Position numbers and translations under genes: made by a program. The notes beneath the pieces are model-generated. The model saw only the letters and a program-made list of their open reading frames with translations. It did no database searches and was not told where the DNA came from. From Rhizophagus clarus (lineage: Eukaryota > Glomeromycota > Glomeromycetes > Glomerales > Glomeraceae): DNA of 64,000 nucleotides. The stretch is taken from positions 744,001 through 808,000 of the forward strand of contig BLAL01000030.1 in NCBI GenBank assembly GCA_015698045.1, given 5' to 3'. Below are positions 23,166 through 34,599 of this stretch, in pieces; positions within the stretch are counted from its first letter, which is position 1, and each line of letters starts with the position of its first letter.

Positions 23166-23204
23166 CACAGGTCAAATGAAAAAAAATCAGAATTTACTTT
23201 ATTT

Positions 23205-23370
23205 TAATATGCTCTTACCGATTTTTATATAATTCTGCCGATTTGTATATAATTGTGCCGATTTGTATATAATTGTGCCAATTTTTATATAATTGTGCCA
23301 ATTTTTATATAATTCTGCCGATTTTATATTATTCTGCCGATTTTTGTATAATTCTGTCGATTTTTCAATC
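23205..23370. repeat. ~20-bp subterminal tandem array
   Basis: About seven units of GCCGATTTTTATATAATTCT with small variants. It is the left subterminal array of the 23166-25973 element. The frame across it is artefactual. Confidence 0.85.
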
Positions 23371-23699
23371 AAATGATCGTCAGTTTTGTCATTTTTAATT
23401 GGCTGGCTATACAATTACATCATTTGTTTATTGATTTATTGATTTTTTTTTATTTTTGCTTATTACATTTCATTTTTTTCCTTCTGCTCATTTACAAATA
23501 GAAAAAAAAAGTAACTGTTAGAATGCATTTCTTTAAATAAAAAAAAACAAACAAACAAAAAATTAGTACACACCACTGAAATGCCGTCATCCAAAGAAGC
23601 CGTCAAGCGAAACCTACAAATAAAGAAAAAATATATACAAACGTTAATAAACGTCTCCTTAAATAATAAAGATAAAAAGAAAGTACCTTAAAAATCAGA

Positions 23700-24560
23700 A
23701 TGCCATAGTTCCAAGCGAAAACTACAAAGAAACATTAGAATGTTTCTAAAATAATTTAGTTTCCGGGATGTAGTCTTTTTAGTCTTTAGGTAAGTTTCAA
23801 ACAAACCTTTTTTTTCTTTTTTTTATGTAAGTTTCAAAATTTTTGAAACCTTTTTTTAGGAAACGTGTTTTACTAACATTTTTTTTGTAGCTTCCGGTCT
23901 TCGATTCTTGGACGATAGGTGTAATTAATGTAAGTTTTGATTTTCAAAACTTTTTTTTTTAGGGAACGTTTTACTAACGTTTCCATCTCTTTTTTTTGTA
24001 GCTTCCAGTCTTCGATTCTTGGACGATAGGTGTAATTAATGTAAGTTTTGATTTTCAAAACTTTTTTTTTTAGGAAACATTTTACTAACGTTTCCATCTT
24101 TTTTTTTTAATTTAAAAAAACAAATTTTTTTTTTATTTAATTTTAAAAAAAACGAATTTTTTTTTATTTTTTTTTTAATTTAAAAAAAAATTCTTAGCTT
24201 TATTGTAAAAATGGCGAGTTTCGTGTTAAAGAAATATTCTAATGTTTTTTTCTTTTCTCTATTTTTATAGAAAGGCGAATTGACAATAGAAACGTACTAA
24301 TGTCACTTTTTTCTCTCCTTGGACGATGGGCGTAATTAATGTAAGTTTCGAAGTTTTTTTTGAAACTTTTTCTTTTTGTTTTTTAGGAAACATTTTACTA
24401 ACGTTTCCATCTTTTTTTTTGTAAGTTCCGGTCTTCGATTCTTGGACGATGGATGTAATGAATATAAGTTTCAAATTTTCAAAACGTTTTTTTTTCTTTT
24501 TTTTTTAGGAAATGTTTTACTAACATTTCCAACTTTTTTTTTGCAGGTTCTGATCAGATG
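23700..24560 (+). repeat. Tandem array of splice-signal-bearing units
   Basis: About five ~120-bp units. Each has GGAAACATTTTACTAACGTT(TCC) (a hairpin-forming word holding TACTAAC), a T-rich tract, GTAG, and a ~40-nt block containing TTCCGGTCTTCGATTCTTGG and ACGATAGGTGTAATTAAT, then GTAAGTTT. Each unit therefore carries branch-point, acceptor and donor consensus in the correct order on the plus strand. No protein-coding sense was found in the exon-like blocks. Confidence 0.8.
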
Positions 24561-25490
24561 TTTTTAGTAATTAGGCTTCTTTACAAGTATGTTTCTTTTT
24601 ATTTCATTTTATTTTCATTTATAATCGATTACATTTTGTTATTTACTAACTTTCCCTTCATTTTTTTCTTTTATCCCCTTTGTTTCTTTTCGTTTATTTT
24701 CAATTCTTTTCGTCTCTTTTCACTCACTCTTCTTTCCATTCTTTTTGCCTCCCTTCAATTCTTTTTGTATATTCACATTTCTCTTTCCATTCTTTTTATT
24801 TCTTCCTCTTTTTTTTCTTTTTTTTACGTTTTTCCTTCTATTTTTTTTTCGTTCTATTACGTTTCACCCTCCTTTTCATTTCATCACTTTACATTTGCCC
24901 TCATTTTTGCTTTATTCCTTTACATTTTATCTCCTTTTCATTCGTCTCTTTACGTTCCTCCTCTTTTCATTTTATTTTTATCTTTTCCCTCCTTTTCATT
25001 TCACCCTTTACGCTTCCACCTTCTTTTCATTTCGTTCTTTTCCCTTTTTGTTTTATTTCCTCTTTTTTTTGTTCTTTTACATTTCCTCCCTTTCTTTTTG
25101 TTCCTTTACGTTTCCCCCTTCTTTCTTTTTCATTCCTTTACGTTTCCCCCTCCTTCTTTTCGCTCCTTTATATCTCCCTTCTCTCTTTTTGTTTCTTTAT
25201 GTTTTCCTACTATTCTTTTTGTTTTTTTTTTATATATTACACTATCCTTTTTTTCTTACATTTCCTTCTTCATTCTTTTCACTTTCTTTAACTTTGTATT
25301 CTTTTCATTTTTTTTTGTTTCCCCTTACTTCTTTTCATTTCCCTCCCTTTTCCGTTTCTTCTTCCTTTTCATTTCTTTTATTTCACTTTTTTTCTTTATT
25401 GTTATTCCTATTTTTTAACACATTTCTTTACTTTGATTCATTTTTTTTTATTTTCATTATAGATTTCTTTTTTTTTAGATTAATTTTCTA
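24561..25490. repeat. Pyrimidine-rich degenerate array
   Basis: About 900 bp of C/T-rich DNA with a loose ~20-30-bp period (TTTTCATTTCTTTACGTTTCC-like words). It is opposite in strand bias to the purine array at 20.1-20.8 kb. The long Phe/Ser/Pro frames are artefacts of composition. Confidence 0.85.
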
Positions 25491-25639
25491 TTAAAATAAA
25501 TTCTTATTTTTTAATTACTAATAAAACGTGTAAAATTTTTAAATTAAACTACTTTGAATAAAATTTTTTGAGAAAAAATAAATTTTTGCATGTGTCGTAC
25601 TTCTTTAAATATAAAGAAAATAAATTGGTTAAATTTGCA

Positions 25640-25965
25640 TACACTATTTAAAATCAGAGTGCCGATTTGCATGCACTATTTAAAAATCAGAGTGCCGATT
25701 TGCATGCACTATTAAAAATTGGAGCTAATTTGCATGCACTATTTAAAAATCGGAGTGCCGATTTGCATGCACTATTTAAAAATCGGAGTGCTGATTTGCA
25801 TGCACTATTTAAAAATCGGAATGCCAATTTTTTGTGACAAATCGGCAATGCCGTTTGTTACCTTTTTGCGCCAAAAAATTGGCAAAAATTTGCAACAAAT
25901 CGGACAAAAATATCCAAAAATCAGATAAAAATCAGACTGCCGATTTTTGGCGATTTTTTTTATTT
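25640..25965. repeat. 33-bp tandem array (right subterminal)
   Basis: Six direct units of ATTTGCATGCACTATTTAAA followed by AATCGGAGTGCCG, then degenerate TGCCGATTT words up to the terminus. It is the right subterminal array of the CACTA-like element. Confidence 0.85.
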
Positions 25966-26689
25966 GACCTGTGTAATGATCGACATGAGAAATAACATTT
26001 CCACTGACTGATAAGGGGTGGCAAAAATCATGTTACTACCTGGGTGGTATAAAGACTTTTTCTTATTATTTATATTATATAAAAATAAAAAAAAAATATT
26101 TTAAAAAAAAATTTTATAAAAAAATTAAGTAAAAAGTTTCAATCAATTTATTTTAATAAAACTAATATAAGAATATCAGAAGTTCTCAATTAAAATTATA
26201 AATTCATATTTAACTAGTTAAATTAACCAGTTAACCATTTTTTAGGTTATTTTAATCAGTTAACTAGTATGATCTTAACTGGTTAATTAACTGGTTAACT
26301 TTAATTAATTCCAATTTCTAAATAATCAAAGTTATCTAAAATAAAATAAAATTTATAAAAAACCTATTGATTTAAGATTTTTCTATATCTAGAGTGATTA
26401 ACTTTTTGACTTTAGCAATAATATTTATATTTTTTTTTCATAGTTTAAAGACTTAAAAATAAGAAATTCAAAATTTTATTTTTATAAATAATATTAAATT
26501 TAGAGTAAATTTATTTAACGCACCCTTCGTTGTAACGCATCCCCTATCACGTGATAAATTTTATTGGTTGCGGTTTAATTTAGATTATCGTTAAGAATTA
26601 AAATAATTGGCTAAAATTTATTGTACAAAAAAAATAACAAAATTTATATATTAAACTATGACTTTATTCCTTTAAACCCTGTTTATTAA

Positions 26690-28440
26690 AAGTAATATTT
26701 TTTACAATTATTTATCTTTAACATAATTAGTAATGATAATAATGATACAAAAAAGAGAAGCCTAACAATTATGATAATAAGAGAGAGAAATAATGGAAAT
26801 AATATTAGAAACAAATAATTGGAGATAACGAAGATGATAGGAGACAAAAGATATAGTAAAAAAAAAGAAAGATAGTGAAAAGAAGAGGGAAAAAATGCGA
26901 AAATAAAAGGAACAGGATTGAAAACAAAAGAAAATAGGGATAAAATGAAAGGGAATAGAAATGAAAATAAAAAGATAATGGAAGGAGCAAAAAAAAGAAA
27001 AGATGACAAGAAGGTGACAAAAAAATAAAAGGATAACAAAAGGGAGATGAACAAAATGAAAGGATGATGAAAAACGAAGAGATGATAAGAAAGGAATGAA
27101 AAGATGAAAAGATGATGAGGAGAAATGAAAAGATGACAAGAATAAAATGACGATAAAAACAAAACAATGATAAGAACGAAATGATAAGGATGAAATAATA
27201 ATTAATGATGAGAACGAAATGATAATTGATGAAGACAAAATGATAATTGGTGATGAGGATGGATGAAACAATAATCAATGATAAGGACAGACAAAACGAT
27301 AATTAATGATAAGGACGAAATGATAATTGATGATGAAGACGAAATGATGATTGATGAGAATGAAATAACGATGAGGATAAAATGGTGATAAGGATGAAAC
27401 GATCATGAGAATGAAAGGAAAAAGAGCAATAATGAAAAAGAAGAAAGTGAATGAAAACGAAAAAAAAAGGGAATAAATTAACGAAAGATAAACCATAAAA
27501 AGAAGAAAAATAGTTAATAAAAATGAAATATGAAAACGAAATTGAAAAAAAGTTAAGAAAAAATGCCATACCTTGTTTGCAAAACTAAGATCTAAAAAAA
27601 AAAGAGATGAAATAATGATGATGAAATGAAATCGATGATGAGGATGAAATGATAATTAATGATAAAGACGAAATGATAATTGGTGATGAGGATGGATGTA
27701 TAAAACAATAATCAATAATAAGGACGAACAAAACGATAATTGATGATAAGGACAAAATAATAATTGATGATGAAGACAAAACGTTGATTGATGAGGATGA
27801 AACAACGATGAGGACAAAATGATGATAAGAATGAAACGATCATGAGAATGAAAGGAAAAAGGAGCGATAATGAAAAAGAAGAAGGTGAATAAAAACGAAA
27901 GAAAAGGGGAATAAATTAACGAAAGATAAACCATAAAAAGAAGAAAAAATAGTTAGTAAAAATGAAATATGAAAATGAAATTGAAAAAAAAGAAAAGAAA
28001 AAATGCCATACCTTGTTCGCAAAACTAAGATCTAAAAAAAAAGGAGGCGAAATGATGATGATGAAATGAAATCGATGATGAGGATGAAATGATAATTAAT
28101 GATAAAGACAAAACGATGAGAACAGATATATGAAACAATAATCGATGATAAGGACGGACAAAATGATAATTGATGATAAGGACGAAATGATAATTGATGA
28201 TGAAGACGAAACGATGATTAATAAGGATGAAACAACGATGAGGACAAAATAGTGATAAGGATGAAACGATCATGAGAATGAAAGGAAAAAGGAGCGATAA
28301 TGAAAAAGAAGAAAGTGAATGAAAACGAAAAGAAAAGGGGAATAAATTAACGAAAGATAAACCATAAAAAGAAGAAAAAATAGTTAATAAAAATGAAATA
28401 TGAAAACAAAATTGAAAAAAGACAAGAAAAAAAATGCCAT
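26690..28440. repeat. Purine-rich array including three ~430-bp tandem repeats
   Basis: A/G-rich throughout. From about 27190 a ~430-440-bp unit is repeated three times; ACCATAAAAAGAAG recurs near 27490, 27931 and 28361. Within each unit GATGATAAGGACGAAATGAT words repeat. Minus-strand Phe/Ser/Ile frames are artefacts. Confidence 0.8.
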
Positions 28441-28690
28441 ACCTGGAACGCCCTCAGAGACATCTGGAAATGAAAAGGTAAGGATTGTTTCTTTTTTTTT
28501 CGTTAATCTCGTTTAAGAACATTTCCTAACGTTCCTCTATTATTTTTTTTTTTATAGAAGCATCCTGGAGACTTCTGGAGACAAAAAGGTAGGGTTTATT
28601 TCTTTTTTTTTGTTAATTTTGTTTAAGAACATTTCTAATGTTTTTTTATTGGTTTTTTTATAGGAACGCCTCTTGGAGACGAAATGATAA
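28441..28690 (+). repeat. Second splice-signal-bearing tandem array
   Basis: Two to three ~95-bp units with GTTTAAGAACATTTCCTAACGTT (branch-point-like CTAAC in a hairpin word), a T-rich tract, ATAG, a ~31-nt block containing CATCCTGGAGACTTCTGGAG, then AAAAGGTAGGG or GGTAAGG. Same design as the 23.7-24.5 kb array but with unrelated exon-like blocks. Confidence 0.7.
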
Positions 28691-28791
28691 AATAATAAAA
28701 AGTTGCAACGCACTTAACGGCTTAAGATTATAAAAATAATTAAACACGTGATAAGGGGTGCGTTATAACGCTGGGGTGCGTTAAATAAATT

Positions 28792-29385
28792 ATTCCTTAA
28801 ATTTATATAATAATTTAATTATATATGATTTAGATAAAGAATATGTAATATAAAACTATTTCAAGTATCAATAAAAGTAAAATTATTTTTTATTAACTAA
28901 TATTTAATAATAATAAAGAAAAGTAAGTTAAATAAGAATTTGAAAATATATATATAGAAGTAAGATTTATAAATCATAAATGTATAATTAGGCTATATAA
29001 TTTTAATCTGCATTACTGTATACAATTTAAGATTATTTTGTTTGCAATTAGATTCATCAGATTGCATATTTTTATTAAAATTTTTATATAAAAAAAATTT
29101 AGTTTATATATTTTTAACTTAAATTTGGCTAGTTATATATATATATATCTTTGTAAAATATAAGTATTTTTATTGTATTATGAAATATTTATTTATAATT
29201 ATTTAGTTTTTTAAACTGAAATTCTAATTTATTTCAATTTCTTACTAAACTAAAATTTTAATTTATTTTCAGTTTTTTAATCAATTTTTTTTTTAATTTT
29301 ATTTTTAAAAAATTTTTTTTTTATAAGTTTATTTTTTTATAAAATATTAAATATTTTTATTATATATATTATTTATTTTTTTTAT
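28792..29385. other. AT-rich spacer, no gene
   Basis: Very AT-rich low-complexity DNA. I see nothing else in it. Confidence 0.4.
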
Positions 29386-29387
29386 TA

Positions 29388-29578
29388 CAGTCAACTTTCA
29401 ATATAACAAACTCGTATTATAATAAATTTTTACCTATCACGTAATATTTAACCAATCAAATACAGCAGTAACTTTTGTTATAATGAAGCAATCAATTAAA
29501 TCCTTTAAAATTCTTCATTATAATCTTATAACAAATTGAGATAAAATCCAGAGGGTTTGTTATATCATGAGCTAACTG
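29388..29578. mobile_element. 191-bp mariner-like MITE
   Basis: Inverted ends CAGTCAACTTTCAATATAAC and the reverse complement of GTTATATCATGAGCTAACTG, flanked by TA on both sides. It is too short to code. Size, TA duplication and CAGT ends fit a Tc1/mariner-type MITE. Confidence 0.7.
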
Positions 29579-29869
29579 TAAAAGTTATTAATGATTACAA
29601 ATATTAATTATATAATTATTCTAATCTCTTTTTTTATAAAATATTATTATCTTAAAATATTTTAAAAAAAAAAATAAAAAATACAAATACCATAATTTAA
29701 TTTTTAATTAAGTGTATTAATAAAAAGTATTTTTTTTTTCTTTAAAAACATCTGAATATTTTTGGATATATAATTCATAATAAATTGATTTATTTTTTTT
29801 TTTATTATTTTATTTTTTAATTTTAAATAATTTACTTCTATTTATTAGATTTTGATTATTTTAAATTTT

Positions 29870-30190
29870 TTTACTAGATATTCTTTTAGAATTAAGGTAA
29901 AGGAAGATTGAGATAGTATTTTTTATTATTTTTTTTTATTTAATTAATTATTTTTTTTTCTTATAGTGTTGCTAAATAAAAAGTATAACTGGACTTTTAG
30001 AATTAAGGTAAGAAAGGGTTGAGGAAGGTATTTTTTATTATTTTTTAATTAATTTAAATTAACTTTTTTTCTTTTTTTAGTATTATCAGACAAAAAATAC
30101 AACTGGTTTTTTGGAATTAAGGTAAAGGAGGATTGGAAAGGTATTTTTTATTATCTTTTTTAATTAAGTAATATTTATTTTTTTTTTAAT
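29870..30190 (+). repeat. Third exon-like tandem array
   Basis: Three ~110-bp units ending in TTAGAATTAAGGTAA(A/G)G, each preceded by a T-rich tract and TTATAG or TTTTAG. The intervening blocks are about 40 nt. Again an acceptor-block-donor order on the plus strand. Confidence 0.6.
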
Positions 30191-32600
30191 TTTGCCAGAC
30201 CCCTCAGGAAATTACATCATTTCTGGCCCTCCCTTAAGGAAATAATTTATGAATGCAAACTCCAAGTTTTTTTTCATATTTTTAAAGATTTTTGTAAGGT
30301 TAGTATTTGGGTTGTCTGGTCTTAAATACTTTAGAAGTGGGGTTTTTTGTCAGTATTGTTTATTTTAAAAGCATTAAGAAAGGTAAAGTGAAGTTGTTAG
30401 TTAAAGTTTTTATTTATGATCAGGAGTGGTACTTGCTTTTTCTTATTTAAGGGTCGTTTAAAAGAATGTAGAAATTGTGATTATGGTATTTTACCTCTTT
30501 TTACAGTTTTCCTTTTAAGTAAAGATATACTCCAAAATCTATTAATCTGGATATCTGATCATCCATTTGAAAATTGACCATATTCAGATTGATCAGATTG
30601 TGTAACAGGATTGATCAGATGAATCAATGGATATTTATTCATTTGATGAATTATTTTATATCATCAGATTGACCAGATTGATCAGATGGTTCAACAGATA
30701 TCTGTTCAATTTATTCAATTTTATTATCTAGAAGTATTTAATTTATCAAAAAAAAAAATTATTTCTTTGATAAAAAAATTTTTTTTTATTTCATTCCATA
30801 ATAATAGAATTAATTTAATATGATTTTTTTTAAAATAATATTAATCTGACATAGTAAATTAGATTATCAGATAGTACAAATCATCTAATGATCTTTTTTT
30901 TCTTTTTTATGAAATATAACTAATTTGTTTTTTTTTCATTTATGTAGAATTGTCAAATAAAAAGCATTTTTTTTTTGTCTTTTTAATAAATATAACCAAG
31001 TATGATCTTTAACTATAAAAAAAAAAAAAAAAATTTTATTATTAAAGATAAATTATTATCTTTAAAGTTATACTAGTTAGATTGAAAAAATATATTAACA
31101 AGGTAAAATAATATAAAGATAATATATTATTGATTAATAGTAATTATGAAGATTTTGAAATTAAAAAAGTTAATTATTAATAAAAATTTTTGCATAAACT
31201 TAAAATTTTAATAAAATTGATATTGAAACCTATCTTAAACCTTAATTATAAATAAAATTATTTAAATATTTACCTTAATTTTTAAAAAGAAATTTTTTAC
31301 TATTAACATATTAGTATATTAACTTTTTTATACTGAATCATATTAACTTATTATAATATTATAATATTAAGTTTTTAATACTATTATTATTTTTAATATA
31401 TAATTATATACAGTTATTATTGGTTAAATTATATTAAATTTATATATACCAAAAACTTATTATATTGAACCAAAGTTATTAAAACCAAATTTTTATAATT
31501 AATTATATTGAATATAGTGAATTTTTATAATAAAATTTTATATATCATAATAACTATATCTAAATTTGATTTGATTAATCCAATATATTAAATATTTATT
31601 TATTATATTAAATAGTTATATTATTATAAGTTAATTCAAATTAAATTTATAGTACTAACCAGAATTATCAGTAATTAATGAACAAAATAGTTACTATTTA
31701 TAGTTAATTCAATAAAAATTTCTCTGTTTTAATTTTTTCAAAAGCAATTATTAATAATCAATGATTATTTCTCTAACTTCTAAGATTATGAAATATTGGG
31801 TTTATGTTATTTGAAATTATAATCCTAGTCAGCACTATAAATTTAATCAGAATTATTTATAACATTTAGTATTTATATAACAAATTCACTATATATTAAA
31901 TTAAATATTTCAGAACTAAGGGTTTATTATATCCAATGATGAGTTATATAAATATTTATTTTCATATATAATATATTATTAATTATTCAAAAAATATAGA
32001 GTATATCATTACATAGTTACATCTCAATATAATGAAGTAAATGTCTAAACTAATCAGATCTTTATTATAAAAAATTTATTATTAATACTATAATAAATTA
32101 TTTAATTCTGGAATCAGAAAACTATCATACAATGATTACAAAATACCAATATTTTATTCTCACATAATGCTCAAATTCACAATACAAGCCATTTATAGGT
32201 ATACTTACAAATATTAACTTTACTGCAAACACACTTTCATTTAAATATTACACAATAGTTCAGTCCTTCCCTAAAGTTAATGAAGTTATCTTTGACCATA
32301 TTTGGGCTGTCACTACAATTACTTAAATAACAACAATTAATATATGATAACCACCTTAATTACATACTTAATTTATTTATAAAAGACACAATATATAAAA
32401 TATTCTTCTAATACGTACTTTTGTCAATCAACCTATTGGACAAGTTACATATCCTTACGTATCTTGATGATGAACTACCTATTAAATGAGTATACTTACC
32501 ACAATTCCTGTTCTCTTATTGAGACCTCTCAAGAACAAGAAATAACTTCAGTTGCTAAGCTGACTCTCAAGGTTTCTTTTTCAGAGGAGTTATGGTCATC
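30191..32600. other. AT-rich repeat DNA, no gene
   Basis: 30540-30720 contains repeated ATCAGATTGATCAGAT-like words. The remainder is low-complexity AT-rich DNA. Some decayed upstream LINE sequence may start around 32100 but cannot be supported by eye. Confidence 0.4.
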
Positions 32601-32639
32601 CATTAGTTAAAGAACTAATTTTGATTCAATAAAGATTGT

Positions 32640-34035
32640 CTAATTTTGATACACTGGAGTTCTACATGGATGGTTCTTTGATCAACCTCAACTCATTCCA
32701 CACGTCTATGACTGCTAGCTTTATTCAAATACTTCTTATAAACAGTTTATCACATTGTTACAAAATTGACTCTCGTCTTACTAAGCTGAATCATTTACTG
32801 TTCTCTTAGTGTTAACAGTAGTTCTACCAAACAGTTCAATAACTATACACACAGACTCTCAATCTATTATATCAACATTTAATAAATTTCTCAATAACCT
32901 AAGATATTTGACTGCTCAGAAAATTTTCAACATTCCTTCATTTACAATGACTTGGATGCATATATTTAATATATATATTGAAAATTATTTACTTATTACT
33001 TCAGTTTACACAAAATTCCTACTCACTTAATGTATTACAGAAATAATGTCATTGGCAGATTAGTTAGAAACGTGCATGATAATTATCCCACACTTACCTT
33101 TTCCTCTTATGCTCTTATGATGATAACTGTTTTTCCTCAATGGAATGGTATTCCAATAAATCGAAACCTTCATCATTTTCTCAAATGTTTAACCGATTGT
33201 TTAAACTTTGAATCCCTTTATAATTTAAATAAATTTTCTAAATATTGTTCTTTTCAGATTTCCATTAACTGAAAGTGATCTCTTAAACTTCTTTCATATT
33301 TATTAGATCATTCTTCTCATACTTCTTCTATCTGTTTCAAGGATTTATTGTTTAAGTCCTTTACAATACGTTTCTTTTTAGATGAATTACCAATATTAGA
33401 ATATATGAAAATGTATTATTTTCACATATATGATGATACTAATTATTTTCTGTGTAGCGATTTCCCAGAAATTATCTCTTATATATAGCTTTGTTCAAAA
33501 ACAATACATTTTACCAAAACTCATATTAACACTATTTTAGAATTCATATAGAGTCTTTACAATAGAAAAATACGAATTTCAAAAAAAATTTTAAATTTAT
33601 TTTATATGCTAATTATATTTTTTATACTAAAATAAGTATAAATTTAATATTAATTAAATTTTTATTTTTTTTTTAAGTTTCGTACCTTTCTATTGCAAAG
33701 ACCTCATATGTTCTTTCATTTTGAAACATACTCAGAATTGTATTTCAGCTAACGATCTTTTGGTTCTCAACATATGGGATATTTCTTATAATGAACATAT
33801 TTTTACTTTTATTGATTTTTTGCAAGGTTTTGTTTCTCAAGTATTAGTTTTATTTTTAGAAAAATTTTTATTATTTTTGTTATCCTTTAATTTATTACAA
33901 CACCTTTCTGTATTAAATATTAACTTTACTAAACATATGATTTGGTTTTTTCAATATCAAGCGTTTGCGATTTGGAAAAATAATTTAGGCATTTCTTCCA
34001 AACTGAAATTAAAAGTGTTCCTATGGGGTTGATCT
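32640..34035 (+). pseudogene. LINE (non-LTR) relic: RNase H and C-terminal part
   Basis: FYMDGSLIN at about 32660-32686 and HTDSQSIISTFNKF at about 32854-32895 are the two acidic motifs of an RNase H domain as found at the C-terminus of fungal non-LTR elements. The two lie in different frames. Downstream, FPQWNGIPINRNLHHFLK (33.15 kb) and CISANDLLVLNIWD (33.75 kb, a degenerate CxxC...H/LW block) match the usual order behind that RNase H. Frames change several times and no reverse transcriptase core is visible, so this is a 5'-truncated, decayed copy. Confidence 0.6.
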
Positions 34036-34599
34036 GTATCCTCATCATCATCACACTAATACTTCAAACAAAGAACACTCTTGCAAAGAGCTTGTTCAAA
34101 ATGTTAGATTTTTTATAGATATGTTTGATTATTATATAAATCACGTGAGTTGATCATGTAACTTATAAAATTTTTTTGGTTTCATGGTATATTGATAGGT
34201 AGTTAGTCAAAGGTATTAATGCCTCATGTTAGAGGTAATAGTTTTGTATCTTATAGGGTCAAGTTGCTTTTCTTAGAGATTTCAACTGAAATATTTGCAA
34301 TTACTAATTAGTTTAATTTTTTTAATTAGTGATAATTTGACCAAGCATCAATGCTCACATAGTTTACATATGTATTGAATTTATCTTATTAGTTTTTTTT
34401 TTATTACTACTATTAATTATAGATTCTCTTGTTATAATAAAAATAAAAGTAAAAACAGATTATTTAATATATATAGTATAATGAATTTTTGATATAAAGT
34501 ATTAGTTATAATAAAATACTAAATTGGATTTTAAAAAAAGTAAATATTTCTAAAAGTACAAAGAAAATAAGTTTTTTTTAATTTTATATAAAAATATTT

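Larger units (their letters stand above)
23166..25973. mobile_element. Non-autonomous CACTA-like element
   Basis: The terminal inverted repeats CACAGGTCAAATGAAAAAAA (left 23166) and the reverse complement of CACAGGTCAAATAAAAAAAA (right, ending 25973) are flanked by TAA on both sides (23163-23165 and 25974-25976). The terminus resembles CACTGGTCAAAATC of the full CACTA in this window, and the 3-bp duplication fits. Subterminal arrays built on TGCCGATTT lie just inside each end. There is no transposase, so it would depend on one supplied in trans. Confidence 0.65.
19788..26049. mobile_element. Non-autonomous element with paired CCACCC ends
   Basis: The left end has GCCACCCCGGGTGGTA, ~13 bp, then TGCCACCC and TCACGTGAT. 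The right end, reverse-complemented, has ACCACCCAGGTAGTA, ~10 bp, then TTGCCACCCC. The interior lacks a transposase. It has a purine-rich arm on the left, a pyrimidine-rich arm on the right, and a further element at 23166-25973. The TCACGTGAT block and double-CCC organisation are shared with the element at 26508-28791, so both may be mobilised by the same unknown transposase. Confidence 0.55.
19155..26316. mobile_element. Putative large non-autonomous element with AGTTAATTAACC ends
   Basis: Both ends start AATTGGAA (left 19155; right as reverse complement ending 26316). Each is followed by about 130 bp dense in AGTTAATTAACCAGTTAA-type words in mirror orientation. The 7.2-kb span has no transposase gene and encloses the element at 19788-26049. 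The boundaries are approximate and I could not find a clear target duplication. Confidence 0.5.
26508..28791. mobile_element. Non-autonomous element with ACGCACCC ends
   Basis: Left end AATTTATTTAACGCACCC, spacer, TAACGCATCCCC and ATCACGTGAT. The right end is the close reverse complement (GGGGTGCGTTATAACG, GGGGTGCGTTAAATAAATT). Length about 2.28 kb. The interior is purine-rich with three ~430-bp tandem repeats and no transposase. The target duplication is unclear because the ends are themselves TTTAAA-like. Confidence 0.7.

Noticed and set aside
24558-25494. Overlapping plus-strand frames of 200-286 codons
   Set aside because: Pyrimidine-rich repeat; Phe/Ser/Leu/Pro only, with three frames open at once.
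25640-25830. Regular 33-bp repeats resembling a CRISPR array
   Set aside because: There are no unique spacers. The whole unit repeats, the host is a eukaryote, and the array is subterminal in a transposon.
26686-28273. Several minus-strand frames of 60-170 codons
   Set aside because: Shadows of the purine-rich tandem repeats of the 26.5-28.8 kb element.
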